From contig NZ_LMSK01000003.1 in NCBI RefSeq assembly GCF_001428385.1, positions 448,986 through 512,985 on the forward strand: a DNA stretch of 64,000 nucleotides. Direction: 5' to 3'. This stretch comes from Rhodanobacter sp. Soil772. Lineage in GTDB: Bacteria; Pseudomonadota; Gammaproteobacteria; Xanthomonadales; Rhodanobacteraceae. Position numbers and translations under genes: made by a program. Below are positions 18,016 to 26,224 of this stretch, piece by piece (the first letter of the stretch is position 1; each line of letters opens with the position of its first letter). The notes under the pieces were generated by a model. That model was not told the DNA's origin. It did not search any database and worked only from the letters and a program-made list of their open reading frames with translations.

Positions 18016-18761
18016 GGACGTGGCGCTGGATCGTTGCGGTGTCGCTGCTGCTGTTGCCGCTGGCTGCGCTGGCGGCACCGCCGCCGGGCATTCCGCTGGT
18101 CAACGTGCAGAACGTGCCCGGTGGCGGGCAGAGCTGGACGCTGTCGCTGCAGGTACTGGCGCTGATGACGGCGCTGACGCTGTTGCCGGCGATCGCGCTG
18201 ATGATGACCTCGTTCACCCGCATCATCATCGTGCTCGGTTTTCTGCGCCAGGCGCTGGGCACGCAATCGACCCCGCCGAACCAGGTGCTGCTGGGGCTGG
18301 CGTTGTTCCTCACCCTGTTCGTGATGTCGCCGGTGCTCAATCGCGCCTATGCCGATGGCGTGAAGCCGTACATGGACGGCCAGCTTGCCGCCGAGCAGGC
18401 GCTGCCGGCGGCATCGGCGCCGTTCAAGCACTTCATGCTCGACCAGACGCGCGAGGCCGACCTTGCGCTGTTCACCCGGCTGGCCGGTGAAAAACCCTAT
18501 GCGGACAAGGCCGACGTGCCGTTCAAGGTGGCGATGCCGGCGTTCCTCACCAGCGAACTGAAGACCGCGTTCCAGATGGGCTTCCTGCTGTTCATCCCGT
18601 TCCTGATCATCGACCTGGTGGTGGCCAGCGTGTTGATGTCGATGGGCATGATGATGGTCTCGCCGATGATCATCTCGCTGCCGTTCAAGATCATGCTGTT
18701 CGTGCTGGTGGATGGGTGGACGCTGCTGCTCGGGACCCTGGCCGGGAGCTTTTACACATGA
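18012..18761 (+). CDS. fliP: Flagellar export gate protein FliP
   Basis: FliP (249 aa) is the main subunit of the FliP5Q4R1 export channel. ATG at 18012 overlaps the fliO stop. A cleavable signal peptide (about 1-21, ending AALA) is followed by four membrane segments. The signatures [20 protein letters not shown] (about 67-86) and [20 protein letters not shown] are diagnostic. The protein ends normally (GSFYT). The expected next gene fliQ is displaced by 829 bases of repeat-rich sequence instead of following at once. Confidence 0.97.
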   Translation: MRTWRWIVAVSLLLLPLAALAAPPPGIPLVNVQNVPGGGQSWTLSLQVLALMTALTLLPAIALMMTSFTRIIIVLGFLRQALGTQSTPPNQVLLGLALFLTLFVMSPVLNRAYADGVKPYMDGQLAAEQALPAASAPFKHFMLDQTREADLALFTRLAGEKPYADKADVPFKVAMPAFLTSELKTAFQMGFLLFIPFLIIDLVVASVLMSMGMMMVSPMIISLPFKIMLFVLVDGWTLLLGTLAGSFYT

Positions 18762-18834
18762 ATATGCTCCCGATGGCCACTGCGGATTTTCGTCTTGTGA
18801 AGTTCAAGGCGAAGAGCTTTCGCCCTCCTGCAAC

Positions 18835-18858
18835 TGTAGGAGCGCACCTTGTGCGCGA
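18835..18858 (+). repeat. REP-like unit (GTAGGAGCGCAC type)
   Basis: TGTAGGAGCGCACC at 18835-18848 continues into a small hairpin GCGCAC-CTT-GTGCGC. This form is a familiar intergenic repeat in pseudomonads and xanthomonads (from general knowledge). It sits just inside the left outer inverted repeat of the large element. Confidence 0.6.
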
Positions 18859-19537
18859 TGCTCTTGTTTCGTTCAGAGCGAAGAGCTTCAGAGGCAAGAG
18901 CTTTCGTGCGCCTGCGGCGCCCGAGTTACTTCTCTTTTGCTTGTCCAAAAGAGAAGTAACCAAGAGAAAACGACCCCCCGCTTGGCGCTTGCCGGGCCTC
19001 CTGCCCGGCAAGTCCGTGAGCCGGGGCCGGGCTTTTCGAGCGGGCATCCTGCCCGCGCGAAAAGGCGTTGCCATCCCTGGCAACGCCCGCTGCGCGGCCT
19101 GTCGTCCCCGACTCACCGCCGCGCAAAGGACCCCGGGTAGAGCAGCGGGCCATCGTGGCCCGCACTCGGTGATGAAGCGGAAAAGCAGAAGCCACAGCAA
19201 AGCATCGCTTTGCTGTGGCTTCGCTCCTGCTCTTGATCTGGCTCTTCTGAAGAGTGCGCGCTGGGAGCGCGCTGCTCTACCCGGGGCCCCTATGGCGCGG
19301 CGGGTGGGCGAAGGAAAGCCCGCAGGGTGGCCGGCATGGATGCCGGCCAGTTTTTCGCCAGCACAGGATGTGCTGTCGAAAAAACCCGTAGCCCACCCGC
19401 GCACCCGGAGGGCAGGATGCCCGCAGGGCGCGCCATCGGGGTGGCCTCTCTTTTGGTTACTTTTCTCTGGCCACCCAGAGAAAAGTGACTCGCCCTCCGA
19501 AGGAGGACGAAAGCTCTTCGCTTTGAAACCTGCAAAA

Positions 19538-19578
19538 GCGTCGCGGCTGAAGCCGATCCCACAAGGGCTGCTCCAACA
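19538..19578 (-). repeat. REP-like unit (GGAGCAGCCCTTGTGGGA type)
   Basis: Read on the minus strand, this begins TGTTGGAGCAGCCCTTGTGG and ends with TCGGCTTCAGCCGCGACGC, containing the GGCTTCAGCC palindrome of the common pseudomonad/xanthomonad REP. It sits just outside the right outer inverted repeat, 12 bases before the fliQ start, and so replaces the normal fliQ leader. Confidence 0.6.
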
Positions 19579-19590
19579 GGGATGGACACC

Positions 19591-19860
19591 ATGACCCCCG
19601 AATCCATCATGGAGATCGGCCAGCACGCGCTGTACGTGGCGATGCTGGTGGCCGCGCCGCTGTTGCTGACCGCGCTGGCGGTGGGTCTGCTGGTGGGCGT
19701 GATCCAGGCGGCCACGCAGATCAACGAGATGACGCTGAGCTTCATCCCCAAGCTGATCGCGATGGCGCTGGTCGCCTTGGTGACGGGGCCGTGGATGCTG
19801 CGTCTGCTGGTGCAATACACGACGCAGCTGATCGAGAGCCTGCCGGGCGCGGTCAGATGA
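19591..19860 (+). CDS. fliQ: Flagellar export gate protein FliQ
   Basis: FliQ (89 aa), two membrane helices (about 12-40 and 50-75), part of the FliPQR export gate. The start at 19591 gives the family-typical MTPESIMEIGQHALYVAMLV; an ATG at 19582 would add MDT. AGGGATGG at 19578-19585 is the possible ribosome site. QINEMTLSFIPKLIAM is the conserved loop. It is intact although cut off from fliP by the repeat element, so it needs either read-through or its own promoter, which I could not identify. Overlaps fliR by 4 bases. Confidence 0.95.
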   Translation: MTPESIMEIGQHALYVAMLVAAPLLLTALAVGLLVGVIQAATQINEMTLSFIPKLIAMALVALVTGPWMLRLLVQYTTQLIESLPGAVR

Positions 19861-20627
19861 CGGCGCTGGACCTGGCGCAGTTGCCGCTGTGGTTGGGCAG
19901 CCTGTTCTGGGCGATCGGCAGGGTGAGCGGGCTTTGCCTGGTGGCGCCGGTGTTCAGCGCGACGGTGGTGCCGGCGCGTATCCGCATCGGCGTGGTGGTG
20001 GTGCTGTCGCTGGTGCTGGCGCCGCTGGCGCCGGCGACGATCGACCCGCTCAGCGGCGACGGCGTGGCGACCATGGCCGGGCAGGTGCTGATCGGCGCGG
20101 CGGTGGGGTTCGTGCTGAAGCTGGTGTTCGAGGCGGTCTCGTTCGGCGGCGAGCTGGTGGGGCAGAGCATGAGCCTGGGTTTTGCCGAGGTGGTCAATCC
20201 GCAAGCCGGCGGCAGTTCGAACGTGCTGAGCCAGTTCTACCTGCTGCTGGTGACCTTGCTGTTCCTCGCGATGGACGGCCATCTGCGCCTCATCGCGCTG
20301 CTGGCCGACAGCTTCCACAGCCTGCCGCCAGGCGTGCCGGCGATCAACGCCAACGGCCTGCACGCGGTGGTCGGCTTCGCGGCGCAACTGTTTTCCGGTG
20401 CCGTGCGCGTCGCCCTGCCGGCAATGACCTCGTTGCTGGTGGTGAACATCGGCTTCGCCGCGATCAGCCGCGCGGCACCATCGATGAACCTGTTTGCAGT
20501 GGGCTTTCCGATCACCGTGTCGCTGGGTTTCATCGCCTTGTGGCTGGCGCTGCGCAGTCTGCCGGGCGCGTTCGAGGCGTTGCAAGATGACGCCTGGTCG
20601 CTGATGCGCAACCTGCTGGGGAGCTGA
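19857..20627 (+). CDS. fliR: Flagellar export gate protein FliR
   Basis: FliR (256 aa) is the single-copy helical plug of the FliPQR gate, with about six membrane segments. ATG at 19857 overlaps the fliQ stop (ATGA). Family features are RVSGLCLVAPVFSATVVPAR at about 23-42, FGGELVGQSMSLGFAEVVNP near 100-120 and the closing SLGFIALWLALRSLPGAFE. flhB follows after 5 bases. Confidence 0.95.
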   Translation: MTALDLAQLPLWLGSLFWAIGRVSGLCLVAPVFSATVVPARIRIGVVVVLSLVLAPLAPATIDPLSGDGVATMAGQVLIGAAVGFVLKLVFEAVSFGGELVGQSMSLGFAEVVNPQAGGSSNVLSQFYLLLVTLLFLAMDGHLRLIALLADSFHSLPPGVPAINANGLHAVVGFAAQLFSGAVRVALPAMTSLLVVNIGFAAISRAAPSMNLFAVGFPITVSLGFIALWLALRSLPGAFEALQDDAWSLMRNLLGS

Positions 20628-20632
20628 CTGCC

Positions 20633-21769
20633 ATGTCGGACGACAGCGACCAGGAAAAAACCGAACAACCTACCGAAAAAAAGCAGCGCGAGTCCCGCGA
20701 GAAGGGCGAGGTTCCGCGATCGCGCGACCTGTCCGGTGCGATGGTGGTGCTGGCTGGCGTGGCGGCGCTGATGAATAGCGGCGAGAGTGCGTTCCTGCAT
20801 GCCCGGCAGATTTTTTCGCTGGGCCTGGGCTATTCGCGCGAAGCGCTGTTTACCGATGCGCTGCCGGGGCGCGCGCTGCAGGCGGCGATGCACGAGGCGC
20901 TCAAGCTGTTCGCACCGGTGGCAGTGGCGACGATGGTGGCCACCTTGGTCGCGCCGCTGCTGCTGGGCGGGCTGAATTTCAGCGCGCAGGCGCTGCAGCC
21001 GAAGTTCGAACGGCTCGACCCGATCAAGGGACTGGGCAAGATTTTCGCGATGCGCGGTCTGGTGGAGCTGGGCAAGGCGCTGCTGAAGTTGCTGTTCATC
21101 GGCGCGGTGCTGGCCCTGCTGTTGCGGCACTGGCAGGGCGAGTTGCAGGCCACCGGCCGCGGCTCGGTCGTGGCCGGTATCGCGCAGTCGATCGGCCTGC
21201 TCGGCCGCGCCGCGCTGTGGTTCGGCTCGATGCTGGCGCTGATCGGCGGCATCGATGCCCTCTACCAGAAATTCGACCACGCCAAGAACCTGCGCATGAC
21301 CAAGCAGGAAATCAAGGACGAGATGAAGGAGAGCGAGGGCAACCCCGAAATGAAGGGGCGCATTCGCCAGGTGCAACAGGCGCAGGCGCGTAGGCGAATG
21401 ATGGAAGAGCTGCCCAAGGCCGACGTGGTGGTGGTCAACCCGACCCACTTCGCCGTGGCGCTGCGCTACGACGACGGCCGTATGGGTGCGCCGCGGGTGA
21501 TCGCCAAGGGCGTCGACGTGCTGGCCCAGCAGATCCGCCTGGTGGCGGGCTCGCATCGCATCCCCCTGGTCGAAGCGCCGCCGTTGGCACGCGCCTTGTA
21601 TGCAACGACTGAACTGGGTCGGGAAATCCCCGCCGCGCTGTATGTGGCGGTGGCCCAGGTCCTGGCCTACGTCTACCAGCTGAAGCAAGCCGCGGCGCAG
21701 GGCGAGACACCACCGGCAGCGCCAACCCCCGAGGTCGATCCCGACCTGATGGGGCCTTACCGCGAATAA
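20633..21769 (+). CDS. flhB: Flagellar export switch protein FlhB
   Basis: FlhB (378 aa) controls export specificity. N-terminus has EKTEQPTEKKQRESREKGEV, followed by four membrane segments (about 30-215) and a cytoplasmic domain with the autocleavage site NPTH at residues 269-272, cut between Asn269 and Pro270. VALRYDDGRMGAPRVIAKGV follows, as in all FlhB. The C-terminal tail is Ala/Pro-rich. A separate protein resembling only the C-terminal domain is encoded at 32614-32868. Confidence 0.97.
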   Translation: MSDDSDQEKTEQPTEKKQRESREKGEVPRSRDLSGAMVVLAGVAALMNSGESAFLHARQIFSLGLGYSREALFTDALPGRALQAAMHEALKLFAPVAVATMVATLVAPLLLGGLNFSAQALQPKFERLDPIKGLGKIFAMRGLVELGKALLKLLFIGAVLALLLRHWQGELQATGRGSVVAGIAQSIGLLGRAALWFGSMLALIGGIDALYQKFDHAKNLRMTKQEIKDEMKESEGNPEMKGRIRQVQQAQARRRMMEELPKADVVVVNPTHFAVALRYDDGRMGAPRVIAKGVDVLAQQIRLVAGSHRIPLVEAPPLARALYATTELGREIPAALYVAVAQVLAYVYQLKQAAAQGETPPAAPTPEVDPDLMGPYRE

Positions 21770-21784
21770 CGACGAGTCAAATCC

Positions 21785-23878
21785 ATGACGGGTGCAGACG
21801 TACTAGGCAACTTCAAACACCTGGCGCGACGTGGCATTGGCGCGCCGGTGATGATGCTGGTGATGCTGGCGATGCTGATGTTGCCGCTGCCGCCGTTCCT
21901 GCTCGACATGCTGTTCAGCTTCAACATCGCGCTGTCGCTGGTGATCCTGCTGGCGGTGGTCTACGTGATGCGCCCGCTGGAGTTCGCCGCGTTCCCCACC
22001 GTGGTGTTGATGGCGACCTTGCTGCGGCTGGCGCTGAACATCGCCTCTACCCGCGTGGTGCTGCTGCACGGGCATGACGGCCCCGGCGCCGCCGGCAAGG
22101 TGATCGAGGCGTTCGGCGAGTTCGTCATCGGCGGCAACTTCGCGGTCGGCCTGGTGGTGTTCGCGATCATCACCATCATCAACTTCGTGGTGGTCACCAA
22201 GGGCGCCACCCGCGTGTCGGAAGTGACTGCACGCTTTACCCTGGACGCGATGCCCGGCAAGCAGATGGCGATCGACGCCGATCTCAACGCCGGCCTGCTG
22301 ACCCAGGAGCAAGCCCGGGAACGACGCCAGGAAGTGCGCGAGGAAGCGGACTTCTACGGTTCGATGGACGGCGCCTCCAAATTCGTGCGCGGCGACGCCA
22401 CCGCCGGCATCCTGATCCTGATCATCAACATCGTCGGCGGCTTCTTCGTCGGCGTGATGCAGCACGGCCTCTCCGCCGGCGAAGCGGCCAAGACCTATAC
22501 CTTGCTGACCATCGGCGACGGCCTGGTGGCGCAGGTACCGGCGCTGATGCTATCGGTGGCCGCGGCGATCATCGTCACCCGCGTGTCGAAGTCGCAGGAC
22601 ATGGGCAAGCAGGTGATCGGCCAGGTGTTCGGCCAGCCGCGCGCGCTCGGCGTGGCGGCGGTGGTGCTGATCGTGATGGGGGTGATCCCCGGCATGCCGA
22701 ACGTGGCGTTCCTGCTGCTGGGCGCCAGCTGTGGCGGCGCGGCGTGGCTGCTGCTCAAGCGCGAGCGCGATACCCGCGCCAAGCTGGCCGAATCGATCGC
22801 CGAGAAGTCGGTCGCCACTACACCGACCGAGCGGGTGGAGCTGGGTTGGGAGGATGTCGCCAGTGTCGATCCGCTCGGCCTGGAAGTGGGCTACCGGCTG
22901 ATTCCCTTGGTCGACGTGCACCAGGGCGGCGAGCTGATGGGGCGGATCAAGTCGGTGCGCCGCAAGCTGTCGCAGGAACTGGGCTTCCTGGTGCCGGCGG
23001 TGCATATCCGCGACAACCTGGACCTGGGTCCGAACACCTATCGGGTCACCTTGATGGGCGTGCCGATGGGCGAGGCCGAGGTGCACAACGAGCGCCTGAT
23101 GGCGATCAACCCGGGCCAGGTGCACGGCACCCTGCAGGGCATCGCCACGCAGGATCCGGCGTTCGGGCTGGAGGCGGTGTGGATCGAGAGCGGCCAGCGC
23201 GAGCTGGCACAGAGCTATGGCTACACCGTGGTCGATCCGGCCACGGTGATCGCCACGCACTTGTCGCACATCCTGCAAGGTCATGCGCACGAACTGCTCA
23301 GCCACCAGGACGTGCAGCAGCTGCTGGACCGGCTCGCCGCCACCGCGCCGAAGCTGGTCGAGGACCTGGTGCCCAAGCGGCTGTCGCTGGGCGTGGTGGT
23401 CAAGGTGCTGCAGAACTTGCTGGCCGAGCGGGTGCCGATCCGCAACATGCGCAGCATCGTCGAATCCTTGGCGGAGCACGCCGGGCAGAGTCAGGATCCC
23501 GGCGTTCTGACCGCTGCCGTGCGCGTCGCACTGGGCCGGCAGATCGTGCAGGAGATCACCGGGCTGGGCACCGAAGTGCCGGTGATCACGCTGGCGCCCG
23601 AGCTCGAACAGATCCTGCTCGGCTCATTGTCCGGCGGCGGTGGCGTGGCCGGCGCCGCAGTGGAGCCGGGCCTGGCCGACCGCCTGCAACAGAGCGTGGC
23701 CGACGCCGCGCGGCGCCAGGAATTGAGCGGCGAACCCGCGGTTTTGCTGGTCGCGCCGCTGCTGCGGCCATGGCTCGCACGCTTCACTCGCCACGTGGCA
23801 CAAAACCTGCACGTACTCGCTTACAACGAAGTGCCCGACAACCGTCGGGTGCGACTGGTACAGGCATTGGGTCGATGA
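21785..23878 (+). CDS. flhA: Flagellar export gate protein FlhA
   Basis: FlhA (697 aa) forms the nonameric gate ring. Eight membrane segments span about 20-310, with the FHIPEP-type signature region RLALNIASTRVVLLHGHDGP (about 80-99) and the cytoplasmic loop RFTLDAMPGKQMAIDADLNA. The C-terminal cytoplasmic half (about 350-690) binds chaperone-substrate complexes and has AVHIRDNLDLGPNTYRVTL and LVPKRLSLGVVVKVLQNLL. Length is standard. It is followed by a repeat-containing 127-base gap before flhF. Confidence 0.97.
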   Translation: MTGADVLGNFKHLARRGIGAPVMMLVMLAMLMLPLPPFLLDMLFSFNIALSLVILLAVVYVMRPLEFAAFPTVVLMATLLRLALNIASTRVVLLHGHDGPGAAGKVIEAFGEFVIGGNFAVGLVVFAIITIINFVVVTKGATRVSEVTARFTLDAMPGKQMAIDADLNAGLLTQEQARERRQEVREEADFYGSMDGASKFVRGDATAGILILIINIVGGFFVGVMQHGLSAGEAAKTYTLLTIGDGLVAQVPALMLSVAAAIIVTRVSKSQDMGKQVIGQVFGQPRALGVAAVVLIVMGVIPGMPNVAFLLLGASCGGAAWLLLKRERDTRAKLAESIAEKSVATTPTERVELGWEDVASVDPLGLEVGYRLIPLVDVHQGGELMGRIKSVRRKLSQELGFLVPAVHIRDNLDLGPNTYRVTLMGVPMGEAEVHNERLMAINPGQVHGTLQGIATQDPAFGLEAVWIESGQRELAQSYGYTVVDPATVIATHLSHILQGHAHELLSHQDVQQLLDRLAATAPKLVEDLVPKRLSLGVVVKVLQNLLAERVPIRNMRSIVESLAEHAGQSQDPGVLTAAVRVALGRQIVQEITGLGTEVPVITLAPELEQILLGSLSGGGGVAGAAVEPGLADRLQQSVADAARRQELSGEPAVLLVAPLLRPWLARFTRHVAQNLHVLAYNEVPDNRRVRLVQALGR

Positions 23879-23891
23879 GAGCCGGGATGAC

Positions 23892-23980
23892 GGGATTCGG
23901 GATTCGGGATTCGGAAGAGCTGGCAGCGCGGCGGGTTTGCGGCGCTCTGACTTTTGACGAATCCCGAATCCCGAATCCCC
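23892..23980. repeat. GGGATTCG/CGAATCCC inverted repeat, copy 2
   Basis: Three tandem GGGATTC heptamers at 23892-23913 pair perfectly over 22 bases with their complement at 23958-23979, separated by a 44-base loop. A further near-match AATCCCG follows at 23981. Copy 1 is at 8474-8541. Both copies have CTCTGAC just before the right arm, so they are members of one family rather than chance. It fills most of the flhA-flhF gap. Confidence 0.8.
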
Positions 23981-24005
23981 AATCCCGCTCGCGGAGCGAG
24001 CACGT

Positions 24006-25274
24006 ATGAAGATCAAACGTTTCGTGGCGCCGGACATGCGCCAGGCGATGCGCGAAGTACGCGAAGAGCAGGGGCCGGAAGCGGTGATCCTGTCCACGCG
24101 CCGGCTGGATGAAGGTATCGAGCTGGTTGCCGCGATCGACTACGACGAGTCGCTGATGCGCGAGGCTACCCGGCACGGTGCACCGCTCGCGGCGGCGTCT
24201 GCCGACGCGGAGGCGACGGCAGCCAGGCCGCGGGTCGAGCCGGTCGAGGCGGTTGCGCCCCTGCCGCGTTCGCGCGTTGCCGCTGTGCCGCCGCCGTTGT
24301 CCGCGGCGAACGACATGCCGGCGATGCGCCCGCTGATGGAACAGGCCGCGCAGGACACCGCGCAGATGCGCAGCGAGCTGGGCAGCCTGCGCGAGTTGCT
24401 GGAAATGCAACTGTCCAGCCTCGCCTGGAACGACATGGAACGGCGCCAGCCGCTGCGCGCGCGGATTCTGCGCGAGATGACGCGGCTGGGGATCGAACCC
24501 GACGTGGCGCGGGCGTTGGTGGCCGAGCTGCCCGACCAGATCAATGCCGAGCAGGCCCGCTACCTGCCGCTGGGCATGCTCAGCCGCAGCCTGACGGTGA
24601 GCGGCCGCGACCTGTGCGGCGACGGCGGCGGAGTCATCGCGCTGGTGGGGCCGACCGGCGTGGGCAAGACCACCACCATCGCCAAGCTGGCGGCGCGCGC
24701 GGTGATGCGCCATGGCGCCGACCAGGTGGCGTTGGTCAGCACCGATCACTACCGCATCGGTGCCGCCGCGCAGCTGGAACATTACGGCCGGCTGCTCGGC
24801 GCGCGGGTCTATCCGGCCTACGACGCGGCCAGCCTGCGCAAGGTGCTGGAGATGCTGCGCGGCAGCCACACCGTGCTGATCGATACCGCCGGCGTCGCCG
24901 GCAGCGATCCGCGGCTCGCCCAGCAACTGGAAATTCTGGCCGATGCCAACGGCCTGCGCGCCTGCCTGGTGTTGGCGGCGAACGCGCAGTCGCAGGCGCT
25001 GGACGAAGCGGTGCGCGCCTACCTGCCGCTGAAGCCGCACGCCTGCATCCTGACCAAGCTGGACGAAGCCCCGGCGCTGGGCGGCGCGCTGTCGGTGCTG
25101 ATCCGTCACCGGCTGCCGCTGGACTACACCACCGACGGCCAGCGCGTGCCCGAGGACATCGCCACGGCGGATGCGCGCGTGCTGGTGTGCCGCGCCGCGC
25201 AGTCGCTGAAAAGCCAGGCGCCCGACGACAGCATGATGGCCGAGCGCTTCGGCCTCGCGGTGGCCAGCGCATGA
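24006..25274 (+). CDS. flhF: SRP-type GTPase FlhF, polar flagellum placement
   Basis: FlhF (422 aa) targets the first flagellar proteins to the cell pole. N-terminal B domain begins MKIKRFVAPDMRQAMREVRE. The NG domain (about 150-415) has G1 VGPTGVGKTTTIAKLAA, then STDHYRIGAAAQLEHYGRLL, G3 DTAGVAGSD and G4 TKLDEAPALGG, as in Ffh/FtsY. Presence of FlhF points to a polar flagellum. Stop overlaps flhG by 4 bases, matching their partner roles. Confidence 0.96.
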   Translation: MKIKRFVAPDMRQAMREVREEQGPEAVILSTRRLDEGIELVAAIDYDESLMREATRHGAPLAAASADAEATAARPRVEPVEAVAPLPRSRVAAVPPPLSAANDMPAMRPLMEQAAQDTAQMRSELGSLRELLEMQLSSLAWNDMERRQPLRARILREMTRLGIEPDVARALVAELPDQINAEQARYLPLGMLSRSLTVSGRDLCGDGGGVIALVGPTGVGKTTTIAKLAARAVMRHGADQVALVSTDHYRIGAAAQLEHYGRLLGARVYPAYDAASLRKVLEMLRGSHTVLIDTAGVAGSDPRLAQQLEILADANGLRACLVLAANAQSQALDEAVRAYLPLKPHACILTKLDEAPALGGALSVLIRHRLPLDYTTDGQRVPEDIATADARVLVCRAAQSLKSQAPDDSMMAERFGLAVASA

Positions 25275-26224
25275 ATGGAGTATTGGCGATGGACCAGGCT
25301 TCCGGATTGAAGCAGATGCTGTCGGCCATGAGCGGCCGGCCCGCGGCGGACGTGCCGTCCGCCCACCAGGCCAGCAGCCTGCTGGCCGCCGTGCCCGCCG
25401 CCCGCCGGCATTGCCGCACTATCGCCGTGGCCGGCGGCAAGGGTGGCGTCGGCAAGAGCACGGTAGCGGTGAACCTGGGCATGTCGTTGTCGGTCGCCGG
25501 GCATGACGTGGTGCTGCTGGACGCCGACATGGGCCTGGCCAACGTCGACGTGATGCTCGGCCTCACGCCGTCGCGCCACGTCGGTCACCTGCTCGACGGC
25601 GAATGCACGCTGGAAGAACTGATGCTGCCCGCGCCGCGCGGCTTGCGGGTGGTGCCGGCCGGTTCCGGCGCGCGCCGGCTGGCGCAGCTGGACAACGGCG
25701 AGCACGCGGCGATCATCCGCGCGTTCGACGAACTGCTGCAGCCGCCCGAATACCTGCTGGTGGATACCGCCGCCGGGCTCTCGGACAACGTGACGATGTT
25801 CGCCGCCGCCGCCGCCGAGGTGATCGTGGTGGTGTGCGACGAACCGGCGTCGCTGACCGACGCCTACGGCCTGACCAAGGTGCTCAGCCGCGATTTCGGC
25901 GTGCGGCGCATCCGCATGGTCGCCAACATGGTGCGCAACGAGGGCGACGCGCGGGCGCTGCATCAGAAGCTGGCGCGGGTCAGCGACCGCTTCCTCGACG
26001 TGGTGATCGAATTCGGCGGCTGGGTGCCGCACGACGAGCGCCTGCGTCAGGCCATTCGCCGGCAGTGCGCGGTCGTCGACCTGTGGCCGTCCAGTCATTC
26101 CGCGCTGGCATTCAAGCAATTGGCGGGTGCGGTCGATAAGTGGGTGGAACCCGACCGCGCGGGTCTCGACCGGATTGCTTTTTTTGGTGGCCGGGCAACA
26201 CCGGTGGGTGGGGTGCCGAGATGA
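25271..26224 (+). CDS. flhG: MinD-like ATPase FlhG/FleN, flagellar number control
   Basis: FlhG (FleN, 317 aa) limits flagellar number, antagonises FleQ and stimulates FlhF. The start at 25271 overlaps flhF (ATGA); ATG 25289 with GGAG at 25277 is an alternative and both keep the motif DQASGLKQML, which matches the DQAxxLR/K activator motif for FlhF. The deviant Walker A GGKGGVGKST lies at about 57-66, and DADMGLANVDVMLGL and LVDTAAG follow. The C-terminal helix for membrane binding looks weak. Confidence 0.95.
   Translation: MNGVLAMDQASGLKQMLSAMSGRPAADVPSAHQASSLLAAVPAARRHCRTIAVAGGKGGVGKSTVAVNLGMSLSVAGHDVVLLDADMGLANVDVMLGLTPSRHVGHLLDGECTLEELMLPAPRGLRVVPAGSGARRLAQLDNGEHAAIIRAFDELLQPPEYLLVDTAAGLSDNVTMFAAAAAEVIVVVCDEPASLTDAYGLTKVLSRDFGVRRIRMVANMVRNEGDARALHQKLARVSDRFLDVVIEFGGWVPHDERLRQAIRRQCAVVDLWPSSHSALAFKQLAGAVDKWVEPDRAGLDRIAFFGGRATPVGGVPR

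Larger units (their letters stand above)
18762..19590. repeat. Nested inverted-repeat, multi-hairpin element splitting fliP and fliQ
   Basis: No gene is supported in these 829 bases. Outer 26-base inverted repeats lie at 18803-18828 and 19502-19527 (24 of 26 match). Inside, CCCCGGGTAGAGCAGCG (19131-19147) pairs perfectly with 19270-19286. A chain of hairpins fills the element: 18925-18960 (15-bp stem), 18988-19012, 19033-19063, 19064-19087, 19145-19163, the central 19188-19222 (perfect 16-bp stem), 19329-19348, 19351-19383 and 19456-19489. REP-like units flank it (18835-18858 and 19538-19578). Translated stretches look like the spurious hypothetical proteins recurrent in xanthomonad genomes. 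I infer a dispersed, non-coding mobile or REP-derived element. Confidence 0.8.

Noticed and set aside
18712..19140. Hypothetical protein in the fliP-fliQ gap
   Set aside because: Similar reading frames are often annotated, but the sequence is a palindromic repeat with all frames affected by hairpins and no ribosome site. Treated as a repeat.
23920..23940. Possible sigma-54 site before flhF (TGGCAG...TTTGC)
   Set aside because: GG and GC are 15 bases apart instead of 10, so the spacing rules it out.
23892..23980. CRISPR-like array from the GGGATTC heptamers
   Set aside because: Units are 7 bases, directly tandem with no spacers, and arranged as an inverted pair; no cas genes are near.
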